Positions 35,487 to 44,538 of a DNA stretch of 49,186 nucleotides are shown in pieces. The DNA lies in contig CALQTN020000033.1 in NCBI GenBank assembly GCA_943333505.2, positions 1-49,186 on the forward strand, in the 5' to 3' direction. Under the pieces are notes generated by a model. It was not told the DNA's origin. It saw only the letters and a program-made list of their open reading frames with translations, and did no database searches. Source of the DNA: Asaia bogorensis. Its GTDB lineage: Bacteria; Pseudomonadota; Alphaproteobacteria; Acetobacterales; Acetobacteraceae. The position numbers were made by a program, and so were the translations under genes. The first letter of the stretch is position 1. Every line of letters begins with the position of its first letter.

Positions 35487-36998
35487 TCATTCCTTCAATG
35501 CAATGCCCTGCGGCCGGATCAAGCCATCCGGCATGGGGCGAAACCCGCTGACCTTGTCGCTATGCGCGAACAACCAAGTCTGGTGATACAGAACCATCAT
35601 CGGCCGATCCTGCAAATAGGTTTCGGCGATATTACGATAGATCGCCTGGCGCTGCGGCACATCAGTGATGCCGCGCGCCTTGGCCAGCAATCCGTCGAGC
35701 TCCTTGTTCGCGTATTTTCCCCAGTTGAGGAACCCGTCGCTGGCGAGCCAGATTGCCATGTTACCGTCCGGATCGGGCCGGCCCGACCAGATGCCGATAT
35801 AGGCGTTGAATTCGCCGCGCTGGACAGCGGCGACGGCGGCGTTGGCTTCCATCGCCTGGATTTTCACGTCAAACCCGGCCTCGCCCGCCATCGCCTGGAT
35901 CAATTCGGCGGTTTGCAAGGCGATCGGCGAATTGCCAACCACGAGTTGCACCGGAAAATTGCTCAGTCCCATCGCGGTCATCAGCGCCTTCGCGCCACCG
36001 AGGTCGCGTTCCGGCACCGGATAGGATGCGTTCCAGTACGTGCTGCCAGGTGGCTCGGTCTGATTGGACGGGACCTGGGTGCCTTCGAAGGCCACCTTGT
36101 TGATCACGTCGCGGTCGATGGCTTTCTCGAACGCCTCGCGCACCCGCGGATCGGTGGCGAATTTCGATCGCCCGAGGGCGGAGTTGCCGAGATTGAACAG
36201 CATGGTCTGGTAGGCGATCGATGGCTGCGCCAGCAGTCGCAGCTTGGGATTATCCCTGACCGTGCCAGCATCGGCTGGTGCCAGCCCCTCGATCATATCC
36301 AACTGCCCGGACCGCAGATTGACCAGTCGGACCGTGCTGTCGGGAAACGGCTGGTAGGTGATGCGGTCGAGCGTGACGCGCGCACCATCCCAGTAGCCAT
36401 CGAACCGATCGAGCACGATGCGGTCCTGCGCGATGCGCGATCCGAACTTGAACGGCCCGGCGCAGACTGGTTTGCTGCCCAGCTCGGCCGCCATCTGGTT
36501 GATGTTCTTCGGTGACACCATCATCCCCGACCGGTCCGCCAGCACCGCCGGCAAGGGGGCGTAGGGCTGCGACAGGCGGAGCCGGATGGTCAGGGGATCA
36601 ACCACTTCGACCGCCGCAATCGGCCGCAATTCGGATTTGCGCTGGCTTTCCGCCGCGCTGCGGTAGCGCTCGATGTTGATCCGCACCGCATCGGCGGTCA
36701 TTTTTTCGCCGTCGTGGAACCGCACGCCGTCACGCAGTTTGATCGTCAAGCCCAGACGGTCATCCGACCACGCCCAGCCGGTGGCAAGCTGCGGCACCAG
36801 ATTGAGCTTGGCGTCGACATCAACAAGCTTGTCGCAGAGGGCCGCAAACACGATCCGCCCGGCATAGGACACCCCGCGCGCCGGATCGAGCAGGTCTGGG
36901 TCTGATGCAAGGCCAACCCGCAGATTGCCGCCGGCGACAGCGCTGCCAGCCATCAGGACCATCAACCCGCCGACTGCCAGCTGCGCCAGTTTTGCCAC
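35487..36998 (-). CDS. ABC transporter substrate-binding protein, family 5 (peptide/opine/nickel type)
   Basis: This 503-residue periplasmic binding protein has a signal peptide ending in SAVA and mature start GGNLRVGLASDPDLLDPA, followed by LRDGVRFHDGEKMTADAVRI, the signature of the DppA/OppA family. I propose the GTG at 36998 as the start: AGGGG lies seven bases upstream and it places the signal peptide correctly. The longer frame reaches 37043. No permease or ATPase genes for this system are adjacent, so it must share components encoded elsewhere. Its partner is the M20 hydrolase gene four bases downstream. Confidence 0.86.
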   Translation of the reverse strand: MAKLAQLAVGGLMVLMAGSAVAGGNLRVGLASDPDLLDPARGVSYAGRIVFAALCDKLVDVDAKLNLVPQLATGWAWSDDRLGLTIKLRDGVRFHDGEKMTADAVRINIERYRSAAESQRKSELRPIAAVEVVDPLTIRLRLSQPYAPLPAVLADRSGMMVSPKNINQMAAELGSKPVCAGPFKFGSRIAQDRIVLDRFDGYWDGARVTLDRITYQPFPDSTVRLVNLRSGQLDMIEGLAPADAGTVRDNPKLRLLAQPSIAYQTMLFNLGNSALGRSKFATDPRVREAFEKAIDRDVINKVAFEGTQVPSNQTEPPGSTYWNASYPVPERDLGGAKALMTAMGLSNFPVQLVVGNSPIALQTAELIQAMAGEAGFDVKIQAMEANAAVAAVQRGEFNAYIGIWSGRPDPDGNMAIWLASDGFLNWGKYANKELDGLLAKARGITDVPQRQAIYRNIAETYLQDRPMMVLYHQTWLFAHSDKVSGFRPMPDGLIRPQGIALKE

Positions 36999-37137
36999 GT
37001 CCAAACCCCTGATCTGCCGCTCCCATGACAGCATGCGGCACACATCCGCGCCAGGGGTTGCCGGCCCAAATCGGCCCGGTGAAAGACTTCGTCACAAAAG
37101 CCCGCTGGCCGGCGTGATCCGATTGAGGCTTTGCGCT

Positions 37138-37201
37138 AGATCATCATTCGTTCAATCGGCTTCGATTGGACGGATAAAGAAGATCGTGAAAACAAGACCC
37201 T
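37138..37201 (+). repeat. Solo copy of the 64-bp hairpin repeat
   Basis: This copy matches the tandem units at 48987-49178 at 61 of 64 positions. The 13-base inner stem is intact; the outer arm has one mismatch (GAAGATC instead of GATGATC). It lies in the divergent gap between the substrate-binding protein and SRAP genes, directly followed by a second dyad. Confidence 0.85.
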
Positions 37202-37243
37202 AGAGCGTGTCTGCTGATTCGACTTCAACCGATCACGCTCTAG
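37200..37243. repeat. CTAGAGCGTG dyad upstream of the SRAP gene
   Basis: CTAGAGCGTG at 37200-37209 and CACGCTCTAG at 37234-37243 are perfect 10-base inverted arms. The element ends nine bases before the SRAP ATG and may form the hairpin in its leader. A related AGAGCGTGAT start occurs at 1591. Confidence 0.7.
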
Positions 37244-37252
37244 GAGTTAGCC

Positions 37253-37915
37253 ATGTGCGGACGCTACGCCCAGTATCGTGACGGGGACCGGTTGCGGAAG
37301 CTTTTCGCGACCGTAAACCCGCTGCCCAACCTCCAGCCCAGCTGGAACGTGGCCCCTACCCGGCTCGCCCCGGTGGTGCGGTGCCACCCCGAAACCGGGG
37401 CACGCCACCTCGATCTGCTGCGCTGGGGCCTGGTGCCGCACTGGACGAAAGCCCTCCCCGAGGCACGCTCGCCGATCAACGCCCGCTGCGAAACCGCTGC
37501 CACCGCGCCGATGTTCCGCGACGCCCTGGCCCACCGCCGCTGCCTGGTGCCGATCGATGCGTTCTATGAATGGCAGGTAACGCCGGAAGGCAAAATCCCC
37601 CACGCCATCGCCCGCGAAGATGGCGAGCCAATCGTTGCCGCCGGGCTATGGGAAGGCTGGCGCGGCCCGGACGGCGCAGTGATCCGCAGTTTCACCATCC
37701 TGACCACGACGGCCTGCCCATCCCTCGCCCATCTGCACGAACGCATGCCGGTGGTGCTCGAAACCGGCGATTTTCCGCATTGGCTGGGTGAGGCTCCCGG
37801 CGATGTCGCCAGCTTGCTGCGTCCATCCGCCGCCAGTTTCCGGGTCTGGCGGGTCGGCGCGGATGTCGGCAATGTCCGCAACGACGGTCCTGACTTGCTG
37901 GCGCCGTTCGGGTAA
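37253..37915 (+). CDS. SOS response-associated peptidase (SRAP; YedK/HMCES family)
   Basis: This 220-residue protein binds abasic sites in single-stranded DNA and forms a protective covalent crosslink through its N-terminal cysteine. The start MCGRYAQ places the essential Cys at position 2 after Met removal. The other active-site residues are N76 in INARCETA, E106 in FYEWQ and H162 in LHERMPV. This fixes the start at 37253. Two repeat dyads lie just upstream; no LexA box was recognised. The stop directly abuts the stop of the convergent transglutaminase gene. Confidence 0.95.
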   Translation: MCGRYAQYRDGDRLRKLFATVNPLPNLQPSWNVAPTRLAPVVRCHPETGARHLDLLRWGLVPHWTKALPEARSPINARCETAATAPMFRDALAHRRCLVPIDAFYEWQVTPEGKIPHAIAREDGEPIVAAGLWEGWRGPDGAVIRSFTILTTTACPSLAHLHERMPVVLETGDFPHWLGEAPGDVASLLRPSAASFRVWRVGADVGNVRNDGPDLLAPFG

Positions 37916-38773
37916 TCAGATCGCTTCGAGATCGACGCCCACCGTGACGCGATGCGCCCCGCCACCCAGAATCACCCCGCGCACCGGGCTGATATCGCCA
38001 TAGTCGCGCCCCCAGGCGAGCACGACATGTTCGTCCTGCACCACCAGATTATTGGTCGGGTCCAAATCCACCCAGCCCATCGCCTGCCCGAGCCACGCGC
38101 TCACCCAGGCATGCGACTGGTCCGCCCCACGCCGCGCCGGCTGGCCCGCCATTGGCCGGGTGCGTAAATATCCCGACACGTAGCGCGCCGGCAGCCCATG
38201 CGCACGCAACGCCGCCAGCATCAGATGGGTGAAATCCTGGCACACCCCGGCCCGCAAGCGCAGCACGTCGGCCACCGAGGTGTTGACCGTCGTCGCCCCC
38301 GGCTTGAAGGCAAAATCACGGTTGATGCGCGCGGTAAGATCGAGCAACGCGGCGAAAATCGGCCGGGCTGGCGGAAAGCTGGCGGCGGCATAGGCGCCCG
38401 CGTCGGTGCCATCCGGCACCATCGGGCTCGCGAAGGCAAATTCTGCCGCTGCCGCCTGCATCGCCTCGGCGGCGACAACCTCCCATGGCAGCGTCAACTC
38501 CGGCAAAGGTGGGGCGGGAAACCCGATCTCGACTTCGGCATCCACCGTCACCGCAAAGCGGTCATGCGGGCTGTCGAGGAACATCCAGCAGACCTGATTG
38601 CCGAAATGATCTACCCCCCAGGTGGTGCGCGATGGCGGTGGTTCGGCGCTGACCCGGGCGTGTGCCACATATTGGAAATCCAGCTTGCGCGGCGAAAGAT
38701 GCAGCATATGGGCGGCAAGATCGACTTGCTCGGCATAGTCGTAAATTGTTTCGTGACGGATCCGATAGCGCAT
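37916..38773 (-). CDS. Transglutaminase-like protein, small
   Basis: This 285-residue protein has an N-terminal beta domain starting MRYRIRHETIYDYAEQV (bacterial transglutaminase N-terminal type) and then the transglutaminase core. The catalytic triad is readable: Cys near 177 in AGVCQDFTHLM, His near 219 in DQSHAWVSAW and Asp near 234 in GWVDLDPTNN. Such proteins may cleave or form amide bonds; the substrate is unknown. It starts one base after the ATP-grasp/alpha-E stop and closes a three-gene operon with the DUF2126 protein. Its stop touches the SRAP stop with no spacer. Confidence 0.9.
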   Translation of the reverse strand: MRYRIRHETIYDYAEQVDLAAHMLHLSPRKLDFQYVAHARVSAEPPPSRTTWGVDHFGNQVCWMFLDSPHDRFAVTVDAEVEIGFPAPPLPELTLPWEVVAAEAMQAAAAEFAFASPMVPDGTDAGAYAAASFPPARPIFAALLDLTARINRDFAFKPGATTVNTSVADVLRLRAGVCQDFTHLMLAALRAHGLPARYVSGYLRTRPMAGQPARRGADQSHAWVSAWLGQAMGWVDLDPTNNLVVQDEHVVLAWGRDYGDISPVRGVILGGGAHRVTVGVDLEAI

Positions 38774-38774
38774 C

Positions 38775-41039
38775 CTACGCCACCCCGCGCAGTGCCAGCG
38801 TCTCGCCGGTGCCAACCCGTTGGATCGCTGGCAGCACAGCGAAATAGCGGCGGGTAATCCGGCTCGATAAGCCTTCGAGTTCGGCCATGAACCCAGCCAG
38901 ACGCTCGGGCAGCGCGCTCGCCGCGCTGGCCTGATCGGGGGCGGCAAGCACTTCGCCCACCATCATTTCAACCTCCGCCAGCAATCCGGCGGCGCTGCCG
39001 GCGAGCATTTCGCGCACCTGACTTTCGCTGCCCAATTCATCCAGCAGCCCGTGCATCGCCACGAGCTGGAACGCGAGGCCACGCGGGTTGCCCTGATCGG
39101 CCAGCACCAGATCGAGGACGGGTGCCGCCTGCAAGACATTTAGATAGCGGCTGCGGTAGGTGATCGCGCTGTCGCATAATTCCAGCGCCAGCAGCAGCCC
39201 GCTTTCGATCCGCGCGGGTGGCAGGTTCAACACAATGCTGACCTCATGCGTCACCGCCTGGGCGCGTTCGATGCGACGTCCGAGATCGAGGAACATGAAA
39301 CCGCCGCCGCGCACCATGTTTTCGGCGGCAACCCCGGCGACCGCGGTGCAGAAACGCAGGATCGCGGCCATGCCGAGGCGGGTTGCGTCAAGATCGGGCT
39401 GGATCGCCTCGGCCTGGGCGGCGCGCATGGTCTGGGTGAAGGTGGCGTACATGTCGCCCGTCAGGCGGTCGCGCACTTTTTCGGTCAGGCGGGCGACGTC
39501 CCGGAACAGCGTGTCGATCGCGCCACCCGGGCGTAACGCGGCCAGCAGCGCCGGTCCCAGGCTTGTGGGCGCGGCGTATTCGGGATCGATCACCTGCGCA
39601 TCGATCAAACATGCGGTCAGCGCCTGCAATTCCACCAGTTCACGCGGTGTCGCCAGCCGGGTCAGCCGTGTCAGTGCCGCCCGGCCCAGCCGCGCCACCC
39701 GGTCCAGTCGCTCCACCGTGCGGCCGAGCCAGAACAAATTATCGGCGACCCGGCTCGGAAGTTCACCCGAATTGCGGCGCAGCGCCAGCCTTTGGGTGGG
39801 GATGGCAATCGGGCCGATAATATCGCTCTGCTCGTCATGCAGCACCCAGATATCCTTGGTCACGCCGGGCTGGTCCGCTTTCCGACCAGGCTCCATCACC
39901 CGTGCCAGCCCGCCCGGCAGCATGTGCCAGCCCTGGCCGTCAAACATCAGGAACGCCCGCCAGACCACAGGGCGGGGGTCGAGGCGTCCATCGGCGAGGC
40001 ACGGCGCCATCGATGCCGCAACACCCGGCAATGCGTTGGGCAGAAGCAAGCCGGTCCCAAGCAATTTCTGGCACAAACCCGGCAGCAGCGGCGCCAAGCC
40101 CGGCGCTTCCAGCATTTCGCTCCCCGGCCGGTTGAGGATGCGCACGCTGTCGGTGCGGGCGGCGTCGAGCAATCCCGGCACCCCAATCCAGCTATCGGCG
40201 TCAAGTTCCAGCGGGTCGATCTGGCTGCCATCCATCTGGCGTAGCAGCAGATCGATCCGTTGCAGGCCACGCATGGTCTTAAGAAACAATGCCCCGTCGC
40301 GCACCGTCAAATCCCCGCCTTCAACCAGGGCGCAAGACAGCAGCCGGGCTAGGTGCATGTGGTCGAACCACAGGCGGTGCGCGGTGCCAGGGGTCAGCAC
40401 CGCCACTGACGGATTGGCCCGGCCTGGTGGCGCCAATGGACGCAGGGCCTCCTGCCAGCGATCGAAAAACGGTTGTAATGGCCGCACCCCAACTGCGCGG
40501 AACGCTTCCGGCAGCACCCGGGTCAATTGCCGGCGATTTTCCTGCGCGGTGGCGATGCCGCCTGCCGGCCCGGTGCGATCGGCGAGAACCTGCCAGCCGC
40601 CCATCGGCCCACGGATCAGATCGGCGGAATAGATATGCAGCTTGGGCCCGAACAAAGGCGCCGGACCCAACCGCAAATAGCGCGGATTGGCGTAAAGCAG
40701 CGCCGGCGGCAGCGAACCGTCGCCGAGCAGGGTTTGTGGCCCGTAAACATCATCGAGGATTGCCGACAGCAACCTGGCGCGCTGCCCAAGCCCGGCTTCA
40801 ACATCGGCAAATTCTTTGGCCGGGATCGGGAACGGCACCGGATCGACCTGCCAGGACAACCGCGCCTCCCCAGGCATCACGCTGGTCACGCCGTCTTCGG
40901 CAAACGCGCGTTGCAGTCGGCGGCCGCGCTCGGCCAGTCCGCCATCCCCGAGCAGGGAAAACGCACCAAGCAGCCCGCGCCAATGCGGGCGCAGGCGGCC
41001 ATGCCCATCCACCATCTCGTCGATTGCTGCCTCGCTCAT
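38775..41039 (-). CDS. Circularly permuted ATP-grasp protein fused to alpha-E domain
   Basis: This 754-residue protein is two families in one chain. Residues about 1-420 form the circularly permuted ATP-grasp domain (COG2308 type), with YANPRYLRLGPAPLFGP, LIRGPMGGWQVLADRT and a candidate ATP-binding region. From about 421 (SGELPSRVADNLFWLGR) it is the alpha-E helical domain (COG2307 type), ending near ITRRYFAVLPAIQRVG. In many genomes these are two separate genes. The ATP-grasp fold implies an amide- or ester-forming ligase with an acyl-phosphate step. It is flanked by two transglutaminase genes, 13 bases and 1 base away, so all three likely act on the same peptide or protein. The actual product is unknown. 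Confidence 0.88.
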   Translation of the reverse strand: MSEAAIDEMVDGHGRLRPHWRGLLGAFSLLGDGGLAERGRRLQRAFAEDGVTSVMPGEARLSWQVDPVPFPIPAKEFADVEAGLGQRARLLSAILDDVYGPQTLLGDGSLPPALLYANPRYLRLGPAPLFGPKLHIYSADLIRGPMGGWQVLADRTGPAGGIATAQENRRQLTRVLPEAFRAVGVRPLQPFFDRWQEALRPLAPPGRANPSVAVLTPGTAHRLWFDHMHLARLLSCALVEGGDLTVRDGALFLKTMRGLQRIDLLLRQMDGSQIDPLELDADSWIGVPGLLDAARTDSVRILNRPGSEMLEAPGLAPLLPGLCQKLLGTGLLLPNALPGVAASMAPCLADGRLDPRPVVWRAFLMFDGQGWHMLPGGLARVMEPGRKADQPGVTKDIWVLHDEQSDIIGPIAIPTQRLALRRNSGELPSRVADNLFWLGRTVERLDRVARLGRAALTRLTRLATPRELVELQALTACLIDAQVIDPEYAAPTSLGPALLAALRPGGAIDTLFRDVARLTEKVRDRLTGDMYATFTQTMRAAQAEAIQPDLDATRLGMAAILRFCTAVAGVAAENMVRGGGFMFLDLGRRIERAQAVTHEVSIVLNLPPARIESGLLLALELCDSAITYRSRYLNVLQAAPVLDLVLADQGNPRGLAFQLVAMHGLLDELGSESQVREMLAGSAAGLLAEVEMMVGEVLAAPDQASAASALPERLAGFMAELEGLSSRITRRYFAVLPAIQRVGTGETLALRGVA

Positions 41040-41052
41040 CCGCGGCAGTGTC

Positions 41053-44000
41053 TCAGGCGAAACGCCGCAGGTCCAGGGTGCGCGGATGCTCCTGGCCACG
41101 ATCGCTGGTCGGCACCGCCATCACCCCCGGCGTGTGGCCGAAATTGAAGAAGCGTGCCCGCCGACGGGCCTCGGCGGCATTGGCGTTCACCGGGAAATCT
41201 TCGTGCGCGCGTCCGCCTGGATGCGAGACATGATGGGTCAGGCCGCCCAGGCTGCGCCCGGTCCAGGTGTCGAACACATCGACCACCAACGGCGCCTGGG
41301 CCGGGATGGTTGGGTGCAGCGCATGCGGCGGCGCCCAGGCCTTGAAGCGCACCCCGCCAACCGCCTCACCCGCCCGCCCGGTCGGGCTCATCGGCACCGC
41401 GACGCCGTTGCACGCCAAGGTGAAGCGCTCATCCACCCAGCCTTCGACCTTCAACTGCACCCGCTCTGCCGAGCTATCGACATAGCGCGCCGTGCCCGAC
41501 GCGCCCTGTTCCTCACCAAGGACATGCCAGGGTTCGAGCGCATGTCGTAGTTCGATCTTCATGTCGCGCACTGTCACGTTGCCGATCTCGGGGAAGCGGA
41601 ACTGGTGATGCGGCTCGAACCACGCAGGATCAAGCTTCAGCCCAAATGCCGATAACTCGTCCAGCATGTCGGTGAAATCAGTCTGGCAATAATGCGGCAG
41701 CAGAAAATCATCATGCAGCCGCGTGCCCCAGCGGATCAGCTTGCGTTCATAAGGCGCGTTCCAGAACGCCGCGACCGCGGCGCGCACCAGCAACGTCTGT
41801 GCCAGTGCCATTTGCGGCGATGGCGGCATCTCGAAGCCCCGGAACTCCAGCAATCCCAGCCGTCCGGTCGGCCCCATCGGATCGTACAGCTTGTCGATGC
41901 AGAACTCGGTGCGATGGGTGTTGCCGGTCATGTCCGACAGGATGTTGCGGAACAGCCGATCGACCAGCCATGGTGGCGTGATCTTGTCGCGCCCCACCTG
42001 GGCGAAGGCGATTTCCAACTCGTTCAGCACATCGCCGCGCGCCTCGTCCACGCGGGGGTGCTGGCTGGTCGGGCCGATGAACAGCCCGCTGAACACATAG
42101 GACAGGCTCGGGTGATTATTCCAGAACCCGAGCAGGCTTTTCAGCAGATCGGGCCGGCGCAGGAACGGGCTGTCAGCCGGCGTCGCCCCGCCCAGCACCA
42201 CATGGTTGCCACCGCCAGTGCCAACATGCCGCCCATCAGCGAGGAATTTCTCACTCGCCAATCCGACCGCCCGCGCTTCGGCATAGAGCGTGGTGGTGCG
42301 GTCAACCATGGTGGCGAAATCGCCCGCCGGATGCACGTTGACCTCAATCACCCCCGGATCGGGCGTTACCGAGAAATGCCGCACCCGCTTATCTGCACCC
42401 GGAGGAAGATACCCTTCCAGAATGACCTTCTGGCCTTGCGTCGCAGCAATGGCCTCAACGGCTGCCACCAGCGCCAGCCAGTCGGCGGCATCGGTCAACG
42501 GCGGGAAGAACACATGCAAAATCCCGCCGCGCGCTTCGACCGCGAGCGCAGTGCGCACCGGCTCGGTTGGTTTTTCGCTCGCCGCCGGTTGCGGCATCAT
42601 CCAGGAATTGGACGGCGCGAACCGCCCGCTTTTCAGCATCGCCTGCGATGGTAGATCAGGTTTTTCCTCAAACGGATCAAGCTCGGCATCCCGCTCGACT
42701 TGGTCAGGATCAATCCACGGCAGGCTCGCCAGCGGCAACCGGAACCCGAGCGGCCCATCGCCCGGCAACAAAAACATCGTGTCCTCGCGCAGGAACCATT
42801 TGCCACTGCGCCATGTGCCTTCCGGGCTGCGTGCCAGCGGCAAGACACTCCCGGCGGGCTTGGCGAGGCCTGTGCCAAACAGCCGAGCCATCCGCGCCCG
42901 TTCCAGCGGATCGGCCAATTTGCAGTCCTCGGCCACCACGTTCGCCGGCAGCTTCTTTTCTTTCCACAGATAGTAGTGCACGTCCTCATGCGCCGCCCGC
43001 ACCAGCTTGGGGTCCACTCCCAGCGCGCCAGCCAGCCCGGTCGCAAATGCCTCGGCCTCCTCGCAGGTCGCGGTGCACTTGTCCTGATCAGGGTCCGCGA
43101 GCAGTGCCGGGTCGGTCCAGACTGCCTCGCCGTCCGGCCGCCACAACGCCGTCAACGCCCAGCGCGGCAGTGGCTCGCCGGGATATTGCTTGCCCTGGCC
43201 GTGATGCAACGCCGCGCCCTTGGCCCAAAGCGGCGCCAACCGCCGGATCAGCTTGCCGGCATAAACCCGCTTGGTCGGCCCGAGCGCCTCGGAGTTCCAT
43301 TCCTCCGCCTCAACATCGCTCGCCGCCACAAAAGTGGGCTCGCCCCCCATCGTCAGCCGCACATCGCCCGCCGACAGCATGGTATCGACGATCAGCCCGG
43401 TATCGAGGATCGCCTGCCAGTCATCGTCGGAATAAGGCTTGGTGACCCGCTTGGTCTCCCGCACCCGGCGCACCGACATCTCAAACCCAAACGCGACCTC
43501 CGCCTTTTCCACCGCGCCCGAGATCGGCGCCGCCGATTGCGGATCAGGCGTTGCCGCCAACGGAATATGACCTTCCCCGGTCAACAGCCCGGACGTCGCA
43601 TCCATCCCGATCCAGCCTGCCCCCGGCAGATAAACCTCGGCCCAGGCATGCAAATCGGTGAAATCGGCGGTCGGGCCTTCCGGCCCTTCAAGCGGCTTCA
43701 AATCGGGCAAAAGCTGGATCAGATACCCCGAGACAAACCGTGCCGCGAGGCCGCGATGGCGCAAACACTGCACCAGCAGCCAGGCGCTGTCGCGGCACGA
43801 TCCGCGCCCCTCGGAAAGCGTTTTCTCCGGCGACCACACGCCGGGTTCCATTCGCACCACGTAATCGACGCGTGCCTGCACCCCCTGGTTCATCTCCACC
43901 AGGAAATCATTGGTGCTTGTGGCGGTCGCCGGCAGTTCCGCCAGCAGCTTGGTCAGCAACGGCCCCGGCGTTTCCAGCCGGCGATACGGTGCCAGTTCAT

Positions 44001-44334
44001 GCTCCAGCGCCGGGTCATAGCTGAACGGAAAACGCTCGGCCTCCGGCTCCAGAAAGAAATCAAACGGATTAATCGTTGCCATATCGGCCACCAGATCGAC
44101 CGTCACATCGAAATGCGTCACCTTCTCCGGGAACACCACCCGCGCCAGGTAATTGCCCTGCGGGTCCTGCTGCCAGTTGAGAAAATGCGGCTGCGGCTCA
44201 ACCTTCAACGCATAAGACAACACCCCGGTGCGCGAATGCGGCGCCGGCCGCAGCCGGATCGTCTGCGGCCCGAGGCTGACGCTGCGATCATAGGTGTAGG
44301 TGGTGCGATGGGTGAGGGCGACATGCAGCGACAT
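41053..44334 (-). CDS. Large transglutaminase with DUF2126 domain
   Basis: This 1,093-residue protein starts MSLHVALTHRTTYTYDR, the beta domain shared with the smaller transglutaminase. It then has a transglutaminase core with Cys near 180 in GRGSCRDSAWLLVQ and His near 228 in DLHAWAEVYL, and a large DUF2126 region to the C-terminus, including WNNHPSLSYVFSGLFIGPTS and ELEIAFAQVG. No signal peptide is seen. The ATG at 44334 is fixed by the family's N-terminus. It is the first gene of the operon with the ATP-grasp/alpha-E fusion and the small transglutaminase. Confidence 0.92.
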   Translation of the reverse strand: MSLHVALTHRTTYTYDRSVSLGPQTIRLRPAPHSRTGVLSYALKVEPQPHFLNWQQDPQGNYLARVVFPEKVTHFDVTVDLVADMATINPFDFFLEPEAERFPFSYDPALEHELAPYRRLETPGPLLTKLLAELPATATSTNDFLVEMNQGVQARVDYVVRMEPGVWSPEKTLSEGRGSCRDSAWLLVQCLRHRGLAARFVSGYLIQLLPDLKPLEGPEGPTADFTDLHAWAEVYLPGAGWIGMDATSGLLTGEGHIPLAATPDPQSAAPISGAVEKAEVAFGFEMSVRRVRETKRVTKPYSDDDWQAILDTGLIVDTMLSAGDVRLTMGGEPTFVAASDVEAEEWNSEALGPTKRVYAGKLIRRLAPLWAKGAALHHGQGKQYPGEPLPRWALTALWRPDGEAVWTDPALLADPDQDKCTATCEEAEAFATGLAGALGVDPKLVRAAHEDVHYYLWKEKKLPANVVAEDCKLADPLERARMARLFGTGLAKPAGSVLPLARSPEGTWRSGKWFLREDTMFLLPGDGPLGFRLPLASLPWIDPDQVERDAELDPFEEKPDLPSQAMLKSGRFAPSNSWMMPQPAASEKPTEPVRTALAVEARGGILHVFFPPLTDAADWLALVAAVEAIAATQGQKVILEGYLPPGADKRVRHFSVTPDPGVIEVNVHPAGDFATMVDRTTTLYAEARAVGLASEKFLADGRHVGTGGGNHVVLGGATPADSPFLRRPDLLKSLLGFWNNHPSLSYVFSGLFIGPTSQHPRVDEARGDVLNELEIAFAQVGRDKITPPWLVDRLFRNILSDMTGNTHRTEFCIDKLYDPMGPTGRLGLLEFRGFEMPPSPQMALAQTLLVRAAVAAFWNAPYERKLIRWGTRLHDDFLLPHYCQTDFTDMLDELSAFGLKLDPAWFEPHHQFRFPEIGNVTVRDMKIELRHALEPWHVLGEEQGASGTARYVDSSAERVQLKVEGWVDERFTLACNGVAVPMSPTGRAGEAVGGVRFKAWAPPHALHPTIPAQAPLVVDVFDTWTGRSLGGLTHHVSHPGGRAHEDFPVNANAAEARRRARFFNFGHTPGVMAVPTSDRGQEHPRTLDLRRFA

Positions 44335-44538
44335 GGCTCGGCTCCGGCTTGGTGCGGCGGTGCCGCAGCCTTTCATATAACATTGATTTTGGATGTGGCG
44401 GTCAGTTGCTTGAACAGGCTGCGCGATACAATGCCCAATAGCACAATTGTCCCCGGCATGCGCGGCGTTGGCGCCTGGCTACGCATTGTTCACACTTTTC
44501 CGCGACCCTCCGTCCGATCAACCCCCAGGAGGCGCCCC
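44335..44538. other. Divergent gap between the DUF2126 and methyltransferase genes
   Basis: This 204-base gap should hold both promoters. A perfect six-base-arm hairpin (TGCGGC with GCCGCA) lies near the DUF2126 start. No clear -35/-10 pair was recognised. Confidence 0.4.

Noticed and set aside
42700-44538. Long upstream extension of the methyltransferase frame
   Set aside because: The extension is antisense to the DUF2126 transglutaminase gene; AGGAGG and the SAM motif fix the start at 44539.
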